From positions 1 through 64,000 of the forward strand of contig NZ_JNWV01000039.1 of NCBI RefSeq assembly GCF_000716535.1: a stretch of DNA of 64,000 nt, in the 5' to 3' direction. Positions within the stretch are counted from its first letter, which is position 1, and the number at the start of each line of letters is the position of its first letter. Shown piece by piece: positions 60,248 through 64,000 of the stretch. The notes under the pieces are model-generated. The model did not search any database. It had not been told where the DNA came from and saw only the letters and a program-made list of their open reading frames with translations. The stretch is from Streptomyces flaveolus. Its GTDB lineage: Bacteria; Actinomycetota; Actinomycetes; Streptomycetales; Streptomycetaceae. The position numbers were made by a program, and so were the translations under genes.

Positions 60248-61978
60248 TTGAATACAGCACACCGCTCCAGACGTCTCGCGGCCACCCTGCTCACCGCCGT
60301 ACTCGCCGGGGCCGGACTGACCGTCGCCGCCGCGCCCGCGGCCCACGCGGCGGCCTCCGACGCCGTGGCCAAGCTGCCGATCTCGTCGTACTCGGGCCTG
60401 GCCGTCGACTCCGTGCACCAGCGCGTCTACATCGCCGACCAGCGTGACGGCCAGGCCGCCGGCACGGTGCTGGTCTACGACTTCCAGGGCCAGAAGGTCG
60501 CGGCGCTCCCGCACACGAGTTCCGTCTCCGGCGTGGCGCTCAGCGAGGACTCCGCGACGCTGTACGTGGGCGAGAGCGGACGCGTCGTCACCTACGACAC
60601 CGGCACGCTCCAGCGGAACGGCGAGCACAGCGCCGCCTACGACACCTGCGGACGCCAACTCGCCTACGCCGGCCGCACGGTGTGGAGCACCGACGCCTAC
60701 GTCTTCCAGAGCTACCTGTGTGCCACGGCGACGACGTCCCTGGACATGCTCACGAACGGCACGGTCTCCCGGACCGGCTGGAACGACGTCGGCAGGCTCC
60801 AGCTGGCCCCGGGGGCCCGCGCGCGGAACCGTCTCCTCATGGGCCAGCCCAAGGAGAGCGGCGCCGCGAACCCCTTCCTCGCCTCGTTCGACGTCAGCGG
60901 CACCGCCCCGGTGCGGGACGCCTCCCGCCGGTTCGCGGACGGCGACGGCAAGGGCGCCCTGGACCTGGCGGACATGGCGGCGAGCCCGGACGGCACCGAG
61001 GTCGCCGTGGCAGACGCCACCGCAGGCACCCGGCTGCTGGACGCCGGCGACCTGTCGGACGCCTCCGGCCAGTACCAGGCCCTGCCCGCCGGCGCGACCT
61101 CCACCGCGGTCGCCTTCAGCGGTGACGGCAAGTACATCGCCCGGGGCGCCCAGGCCGCCGGCAGTACGCCCGATCTGCTGGTGCAGAGCGCCGACCCGGC
61201 CGACGGCACGCCGCCGCTGGAGTTCGCCTTCGAGGGCAGCCTCGACGGCAACGGCGTCACCCCGCGGGGCCTCGCCTGGTCCGAGGACGGCTCCCGGCTC
61301 TTCGCGGTCACCCGGGGCGGCACCGGCCAGGAGTACTGGCTGCACGTCATCCAGCCCCCGGCCGCCCAGTACGGCACCCGCTTCACCGGCGACCTCACCC
61401 ACAGCCCCTCCGGTGCCGTCGCGGGGGAGCCGCTGTCGGTGCGCGGCCGGCTGGAATGGGACGGGCCCGCGCCCACCGAGCCGCTGACGGTGACCGCCGT
61501 GCGCGAGGACACGAACGGCACGCACCAGCTCGGCACCGCCACGGTCAAGGCCGACGGCACCTTCACCGTCCTGGACGAGCCCGACCTGGTCGGCGACGCC
61601 ACCTACACCGTGTCCTTCCTCGGTGACCTCGCCCACCGCCCCGCCACCGACGTCACCCACACGGTGACCGTGGGCAAGGCGCCCAGCTCGCTCACGCTGA
61701 CCGGTCCGGACGAGGCCACGACGAGCGGTGGCGTCCACCTCACCGGCACGTTCACCGCACAGGGCAAGCCGCTGCCCGAGCGGGCCACGCTCACCGTGCG
61801 GCGCACGGACCGGCTCGGCACCGGCGCCCTGTCGTCGGTGACCGTCGCCGCCGACGGCACCTTCGCCGTCGACGACCTGCCGCGCACCCGGCGCGAGGTG
61901 ACCTACACCGTGAGCTGGCCGGGCGACGACCTGCACACGGGTGCCACGGCGTCGGTCACGGTGTACGTCAGGCGCTGA
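60248..61978 (+). CDS. Secreted beta-propeller protein with Ig-like C-terminal domains
   Basis: 576 residues from TTG 60248 (GGGGGGCACAG upstream). Signal peptide (RRLAATLLTAVLAGAGLTVA..AHAA). Residues 40-375 are propeller-like repeats (LAVDSVHQRVYIADQRDG, GVALSEDSATLYVGESGRVV, DMAASPDGTEVAVADATAG). Residues 380-480 and 480-576 are two Ig-like domains with the shared wording ATVKADGTFTVLDEPD / VTVAADGTFAVDDLP. No catalytic motif; it probably binds or scaffolds outside the cell. The 3' end overlaps the next gene by 11 bases, tail to tail. Confidence 0.88.
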   Translation: MNTAHRSRRLAATLLTAVLAGAGLTVAAAPAAHAAASDAVAKLPISSYSGLAVDSVHQRVYIADQRDGQAAGTVLVYDFQGQKVAALPHTSSVSGVALSEDSATLYVGESGRVVTYDTGTLQRNGEHSAAYDTCGRQLAYAGRTVWSTDAYVFQSYLCATATTSLDMLTNGTVSRTGWNDVGRLQLAPGARARNRLLMGQPKESGAANPFLASFDVSGTAPVRDASRRFADGDGKGALDLADMAASPDGTEVAVADATAGTRLLDAGDLSDASGQYQALPAGATSTAVAFSGDGKYIARGAQAAGSTPDLLVQSADPADGTPPLEFAFEGSLDGNGVTPRGLAWSEDGSRLFAVTRGGTGQEYWLHVIQPPAAQYGTRFTGDLTHSPSGAVAGEPLSVRGRLEWDGPAPTEPLTVTAVREDTNGTHQLGTATVKADGTFTVLDEPDLVGDATYTVSFLGDLAHRPATDVTHTVTVGKAPSSLTLTGPDEATTSGGVHLTGTFTAQGKPLPERATLTVRRTDRLGTGALSSVTVAADGTFAVDDLPRTRREVTYTVSWPGDDLHTGATASVTVYVRR

Positions 61979-62609
61979 GCTCGCCGTCCCCCGGCCCGCC
62001 CCGGTCCTCCAGGTACCGGGTGTGGGACTCCTGGCGGCGGGCCTCGGCCTCGCCGAGCTCCGCCGCCAGCCGTTCGGCCTCCTGCCGCAGCAGATCGAGC
62101 TGCCGCTCCAGGTGGCGTTCGGGCGGCTCGGTGCCCGGCGTGAGCCGCGTCCACCAGCGGGTGCGGACGAAGGCGTCCACGGCCTCCGGGATGTCCTGGC
62201 GGACCGCCCGGGAGACGGCGTGCACGCCCTCCGGGTCCCGGGCGAGCGCCTCGGCGACCCAGCCCGGTTCCAGCAGCGCGGCCAGCAGCCCGGTGAGCCC
62301 GCCGAGCCGGGCGGCGGCCGCGGGCGGCAGGTCGACGTCCGCGAGATAGCCGCCGAGCCGGCCGAAGTCGGCGCGGATCTCCTCCAGTTGGGCCGACGGG
62401 CTGGGGAAGTCCGGCAGGGCGGGCCGCTCCGGCGGGGCGATGAGGGCGCCCGCCCCGTACAGCCCGGCCACCACGACCGGCCAGTACGGTCCCGCGACCC
62501 CGGCGAAGGTCAGCGCCAGGCCGAGCAGCCCGCAGGCGCCGCCGGTGAGGTTCTTGCGGGACTCCAGGTAGCCGAGGACCTTGTTGCCGGGGGCCTCATT
62601 GGTAGCCAC
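61968..62609 (-). CDS. Hypothetical membrane protein downstream of a VWA protein
   Basis: 213 residues. Two helices near residues 20-55 (TGGACGLLGLALTFAGVAG, YWPVVVAGLYGAGALIAP), then a helical cytosolic region with a coiled coil (RHLERQLDLLRQEAERLAAE). No motif recognised. It overlaps the end of the VWA gene by 14 bases, so the two are coupled. Such pairing suggests a membrane partner of the VWA protein. Confidence 0.82.
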   Translation of the reverse strand: MATNEAPGNKVLGYLESRKNLTGGACGLLGLALTFAGVAGPYWPVVVAGLYGAGALIAPPERPALPDFPSPSAQLEEIRADFGRLGGYLADVDLPPAAAARLGGLTGLLAALLEPGWVAEALARDPEGVHAVSRAVRQDIPEAVDAFVRTRWWTRLTPGTEPPERHLERQLDLLRQEAERLAAELGEAEARRQESHTRYLEDRGGPGDGELSA

Positions 62610-64000
62610 GGATCTCCTCGAAGGCGCCGTCCAGCGAGCCCTGCCGGGCGTCGAAGAGCCGGCCGCCGGTCAGGTCGGCGATGTGCTGGAGTTCGGAGCG
62701 GGAGGAGTCGCCGAACAGGATCGGGAAGACGGGGATGTCCCGCCGGTCGCGGCCGAGGGAGCGGTAGAAGCCGTCGAAGTCGCCCGCCTCGTCGCCCGCT
62801 GTGTTCTCGCCGTCGGTCATCAGCACGATCGAGGTGAACGTGTCCCGGCCGGTGCCGAGATGGTCGTACGCCTGCTCCAGCGAGGTGTAGATGGCGGTCC
62901 CGCCGTCGGCGCCGAGCGCGTCGGTGTCCCGGCGGATCGCCGCCAGCCCGGCCTTCGGGTCCTTCGGGTCGACGACGTGGGTGCGCACGCTCTTCACGTC
63001 CGAGCCGAACGGCATCAGCGTCACCTCCTCCCGGTCCCTGAAGTCGCCGGTGAGCCCGGCCAGCGCCTTCTTCAGCGCGGCGAGCCGGTCGCCCTCCATG
63101 GAGCCGGAGGTGTCCAGGACGTACACCGTGCGGGAGGGGCGGCGCAGTTCGTTCTCGTACGAGTCCAGCAGCCCGTCGGCCACCGAGCGGCTGCCGGGGA
63201 AGGGCAGTTCACGGCGCCGGCCGGTGTCGAGGCCGGCGGCGGGCCGCACCGACGGGACGACCGGGCGGCGGTGGGTGGTGTCGGTGATCAGCTTCTGCAC
63301 GGCGTCGGTGCGCAGGTCCGCGGTCACCTTGCGGACGTCCTCCCGGGTGCGGGCGTCGGTGGACGCGAGCGAGGAGAACGGGTAGTCGGCGGTGACGACG
63401 CCGTCACGGGGGCGGATCACGGTGAGGCCCGGGATGCCCTTGAGGACCGACTCGTAGTTGAGCAGGGCGTCGACGGTGCCGCGCCGCCGGTAGGCGGTGG
63501 CCAGCCAGCCCGACGAGCCCGAGGTCAGCTTCTGCCCGCGGAAGAACTCCTTCAGCCGGGGCGTCGCCTTCCGCACGTCGGCGTCGGTGAGCGCGGACTG
63601 GGCGCCGGAGAGGGCGGAGGCGACCGAGACCAGCGTGGCGAAGCCGGAGTTGGAGCGGGCCGGGTCGGTCATGCCGTAGGTCAGCTTCCCGTCCTGGACG
63701 GCCTGTTCGACCTGGGACCAGGTGACGTTCTCCGGCTTCCAGCCGAGCGCCCGCACGGTGGCCTGCTTGACGCCGACGGCGACCGGGCTGGACATGACCG
63801 GTGTCTCGGACACCACCTTCTTCGCCGCGTCGGGCCGCAGCCGCAGATAGTCGTCCGAGGACAGCCACAGCGCGTCGTACGCCCCGTCCGCCTTGCCCCG
63901 GGCCAGCAGGTCGACGGCGTCCAGGGTGCCCATGTAGGTGGGCCGGACGGTGATGCCGGTGTCCTCGCGGACGCGGTCGAAGACGGCGGTCATGTCGCTG
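62596..64000 (-). CDS. Substrate-binding and VWA domain protein, 5' end beyond the window
   Basis: The visible 468 codons are open to the right edge; ATG 63993 is internal and not the start. The N-part is a type-2 periplasmic-binding-protein fold (TGITVRPTYMGTLDAVDLLA, SGFATLVSVASALSGAQS). The C-part is a von Willebrand A domain with MIDAS TVYVLDTSGSMEGDRLAAL (DxSxS) and IVLMTDGENTAG. Such fusions are secreted or membrane-anchored in Streptomyces and occur near tellurium/stress and MoxR-type loci; role unknown. Confidence 0.88.
   Translation of the reverse strand, partial: SDMTAVFDRVREDTGITVRPTYMGTLDAVDLLARGKADGAYDALWLSSDDYLRLRPDAAKKVVSETPVMSSPVAVGVKQATVRALGWKPENVTWSQVEQAVQDGKLTYGMTDPARSNSGFATLVSVASALSGAQSALTDADVRKATPRLKEFFRGQKLTSGSSGWLATAYRRRGTVDALLNYESVLKGIPGLTVIRPRDGVVTADYPFSSLASTDARTREDVRKVTADLRTDAVQKLITDTTHRRPVVPSVRPAAGLDTGRRRELPFPGSRSVADGLLDSYENELRRPSRTVYVLDTSGSMEGDRLAALKKALAGLTGDFRDREEVTLMPFGSDVKSVRTHVVDPKDPKAGLAAIRRDTDALGADGGTAIYTSLEQAYDHLGTGRDTFTSIVLMTDGENTAGDEAGDFDGFYRSLGRDRRDIPVFPILFGDSSRSELQHIADLTGGRLFDARQGSLDGAFEEIRGYQ

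Overview
The window is high-GC actinomycete chromosome. Its gene set (propionyl-CoA carboxylase with the epsilon subunit PccE, MmpB, mycothiol conjugate amidase Mca, GTP-type PEP carboxykinase, an LAxTG-anchored surface protein), strong G/C in third codon positions and frequent GTG/TTG starts indicate Streptomyces. From memory, gene order follows the conserved core around SCO4921 to SCO4985 of S. coelicolor; this was not checked by alignment.

Layout. 0-4.8 kb: acyl-CoA carboxylase locus, with the start of the biotin carboxylase subunit, maf, the small membrane protein mmpB, pccE and pccB on the minus strand and biotin ligase birA diverging. 5-10.7 kb: second messengers and catabolism, with adenylate cyclase, a Pro/Thr-rich membrane protein, enoyl-CoA hydratase, a GAF-GGDEF protein and histidine ammonia-lyase, closed by a 28-bp perfect palindrome. 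10.7-19.8 kb: cell-envelope and export genes (lipoprotein, LAxTG protein, L,D-transpeptidase lipoprotein, MacB-like ABC pair, large secreted subtilase). 19.8-21.9 kb: XRE regulator divergent from a zinc alcohol dehydrogenase. 21.9-27.4 kb: an accessory stretch with degenerate tandem repeats, an S51 peptidase, a two-gene cassette of visibly lower GC (unknown protein plus SF1 helicase) and a frameshifted hypothetical gene. 27.4-34 kb: msrA, an M48 metalloprotease between two paralogous membrane-anchored proteins, a 23-bp minisatellite and metB. 34-41.4 kb: a three-gene sigma-like chain, marR, ilvA, a DrrAB-type exporter with an operator-like palindrome in its promoter spacer, greA, a DUF4307-like protein, mca and a small membrane protein. 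41.4-47.2 kb: NB-ARC/TPR STAND NTPase, a decayed gene, and a DUF255 thioredoxin-fold protein. 47.2-54.1 kb: an extracellular glycan locus (two GT2 transferases divergent from a GT-C transferase and a secreted copper-radical oxidase). 54.1-64 kb: Mut7-C protein, tetR coupled to an MFS gene broken by a 35-bp palindromic insert, hemolysin-III protein, pckG, a secreted propeller/Ig protein, and a substrate-binding/VWA protein cut by the window edge.

Themes. Several genes have no usable Shine-Dalgarno but carry a TANNNT box 6-8 nt before ATG (birA, the GGDEF gene, 12000, 13931, metB, the MFS gene), the pattern of leaderless transcripts. A GNRA-type hairpin repeat recurs downstream of genes. Three genes are interrupted (26662-27434, 44717-45098, 55504-57104). 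The best candidates for an undescribed system are the helicase cassette at 23.3-26.3 kb and the glycan/copper-oxidase locus at 47.2-54.1 kb. No tRNA, rRNA, CRISPR array or IS transposase was seen.
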